64,000 nt of DNA, from NCBI GenBank assembly GCA_017590115.1, contig JAGGNK010006559.1:4571642-4635641 (forward strand), given 5' to 3'. The translations under genes were made by a program, and so were the position numbers. Source of the DNA: Montifringilla adamsi. Its lineage: Eukaryota; Chordata; Aves; Passeriformes; Passeridae. Below are positions 61,729-64,000 of this stretch, piece by piece. Within the stretch, counting starts at the first letter, position 1. Every line of letters begins with the position of its first letter. Below the pieces are notes generated by a model. It was not told the DNA's origin. It made no database searches and was given only the letters and a program-made list of their open reading frames with translations.

Positions 61729-64000
61729 CAATACTGGGTGGTTACTCTACATTGTTTGTGGATTGTCTGTCCCGGCCTCCAGCTCTTGTGGCTTGAGCTC
61801 ATTGGGAGTTACACACTCAGCCGAGCTGGCATCCTGACACACGTTCATTTTCCTGAGCACAGAAACACAGCTTCCCTACCCTTTAAGAAGGTTGCTTAGG
61901 AAGGTCAACCAGCTCTTTTGAGCTCCTCTGCCTTTCAGGGCAGTATCCCCTGGGGCTCTGAGGCTTCTTTCAGGCACTCAGTTTTGCTCAGTTGCTATTA
62001 TTGATCAAATCCAGCAGCAATGCAGAGGTCCATACCCAGTCTGGGTAACCAGGTTGGATGGAAACTACTGTTGACATTTACTTGGAACTTCTTTGAAAAA
62101 AACCATTAAGTTATAAAGGCCTGTCTTTGGCCATGCTGAGACAGGAAAAGCCATTCAAGCTGTAGCAGGAAACATGGAAGGGGCACTCCAGGAAATCCAT
62201 AACATATATCCAGTGAAGCCAGAAAAACATTTTCTAAGATTCTCCATCTTGTCTTGATGCAAAATACCCAAACAAATATTTCCCAAACTAGTTCGACATC
62301 TACTTGCCATCAAGGAGTGTGATGAGTTCCTGTCTGCAGCAGAAAGAGACTTGCAATCTGCACGTTATGGTACACAGTGTGATGAGCAATATTAAGTGCA
62401 CCCTTTTGTATGGTGTAGTCAACCTGATAAAAATAGAACCAGACCAAAGCCTAAGGAAGGATTTCTTATTCTTTTACCATCAGATGAAGTTCTTCAGACC
62501 CATAATTTAAATGTTTTTCTCATTGTAGAGGTGCTAAAAAATGTGTCAAAAGACTTCAGCTAGTTAGTCTGCAATTTAGCTTGAAAAGTTTGTTTCTTCC
62601 CATTCTTCCTAGTTTTTGAATAAAGAGATGCGGGAAAATGCCTGCTTGCCATGGTAGGTACACGAGCTATAATTTGCAATGAAATATCATGGACTGTGCC
62701 ATACTACAGAAGCTTTAATTAGAGTAATTAAAACACATTGTAACTTACCAGTGATTTTGCATTCAGTATATTTTAAACAGCTGAGCCCTGAAAAAAATGC
62801 AGTGATTTGCTCACTACCACACATCAATGGGTTTCTGCAGCTGTGGAATCACACTCAAATTGAGCTTGCACAGGGAGCCAAATTATTCTTTAGGAATTGG
62901 AGAAAATCAGAGAATGATATTCCTAGACACAGACCATTAAAGAAAAATTAACTATTTGATCTCCTATGTGATTTTTGGCTCTTTGTACCCAGATGGTAGA
63001 CTTCAAGGATCTTCTATATTTCAAATATATATATATATATGAAGGTTTCCCTCCAGTTAGCAAAAGCAAAGAAATATGCTCCAAGAAAATATGCTGTTAG
63101 GAGTACTGTGAGCATGGACTCACAGTAGAAAGGAAAAAAAATACCAGGTATTACTGGCTGGCAGTTTCAATCCAGCTGCTTCTTAACGGATAATCTCACA
63201 AAAGTGTAATTAAGAAATGAATATGCTTTTGAGTGAAGGAATGAGGGCTAGAAATTTTTTTCCTAATTTTTTCCTTGTTTCTTGGCAATTGCATTAGCTT
63301 TGTATACATCCCCAGTGTATTTCATTGTGTAGGCCTTTACCACTTCCAGAAGCTAGAAAATATGTCCTTCCTTGCATAGATGCTTAAATCAAGACCAGCT
63401 ATAGGTAGGAGACATCTAATTCGATTACACTTTTACACATCCTGCGCACGTGCTTGGTGGGAAAATACGTAGGAGATTCCACACCAACATCCCCATCCCT
63501 GCAACATGCTCCATAGGGCACACTGCAATGGCTGGCTTGTGCTGTGAACCTGGTGCAGCCCAAAGTGCAGGTTTCTGCCCAAAAATGCATGTTCTACACA
63601 CAGAAATCCCTAAGCTTAGCCAACCAAGCATGTCCTGCCCTGTGTCTGCTGGTGGAGAAGCAATCAAAGCTATCCCCAGTACAGAGCAGTACTGTGACTG
63701 GTGAGTCACAGCAAACTGCCCATCTGCCATTAACTGTTTCTGCAGACCCAGTGTCAGGACTGAGATGAGTAGCTGGGGATCACCCAAGTAAAAGTGCTGA
63801 CATCATCCTAGCCAGAACCCATCAGAGGCTGATTTGGACAGAAAAATGCCAGCTCAGGCACCAGATGAGGAAAAACTTTAAGATTTTCTTTGAGGAGAAA
63901 TCAGTCTGTAAACAGAAGATTTTTACACTTCAAAATTTAGTAAGGTTAACATCCCTGAGATTAAATGTACACCACAGCATCTGTAAATGGTAGAGAAGGG
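61729..64000. other. Non-coding stretch, no gene recognised
   Basis: Could include remaining 5' sequence of the old CR1 just after 61728, but no block was recognised. Contains an (AT)n run at 63024-63040. A 120-codon minus-strand frame at 63425-63787 overlaps 84- and 74-codon plus-strand frames and has no recognisable motif. Confidence 0.5.
63024..63040. repeat. (AT)n microsatellite
   Basis: About eight AT units, short and perfect. Confidence 0.9.

Noticed and set aside
1..64000. CRISPR array, tRNA/snRNA genes, endogenous retrovirus LTRs or a novel multi-gene system
   Set aside because: No regularly spaced direct repeats, no tRNA-like or U6-like conserved boxes, and no LTR pair with a primer-binding site were seen. 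All recognisable dispersed repeats are CR1.

Overview
The window looks like avian nuclear DNA. It is AT-rich, has no bacterial-type gene packing, and its dispersed repeats are CR1 LINEs of the bird/reptile kind. Several copies end in the characteristic tail of ATTCTATG/ATTCTGTG-like octamers. Neoaves, possibly a songbird, is a guess from the CR1 sequence types and the recurrent T/G low-complexity tracts; the sequence alone does not fix the species. I found no protein-coding exon that I can assign to a known gene, no RNA gene, no CRISPR array and no novel multi-gene system.

The main functional landmark is a CpG island (about 21.44-22.88 kb, densest 21.78-22.87 kb). It carries clean consensus 5' splice donors on both strands, only about 330 bp apart: on the minus strand the exon ends at 22524, and on the plus strand at 22853. 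A minus-strand CCAAT box, GC boxes and a pentanucleotide repeat lie between them. The simplest reading is a divergent promoter with two non-coding (5' UTR or lncRNA) first exons, whose remaining exons lie in long introns or beyond the window. A four-run G-quadruplex motif sits in the AT-richer gap of the island.

Left arm (1-21.2 kb): gene-free by my reading, with three short antisense CR1 3' ends (3.0, 6.0, 13.0 kb) and a possible fourth scrap at 12.45 kb. It also has a 63-bp tandem duplication at 4.0 kb, a 53-A tract at 7.8 kb and other homopolymers. Right arm (23-64 kb): also without recognisable exons. It has plus-strand CR1 copies at 27.2-28.4, 38.2-39.3 and 49.9-50.4 kb, all broken. At 59.1-61.7 kb lies a minus-strand CR1 complex of an old 2-kb copy abutted by a younger 5'-truncated copy. 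Simple repeats, an AT palindrome and a short tandem repeat fill in the rest.

Most open frames in the window, including the 388-codon one in the island, follow from base composition or decayed CR1, not from genes. Family assignments rest on my recognition of CR1 consensus stretches; no alignment was run.
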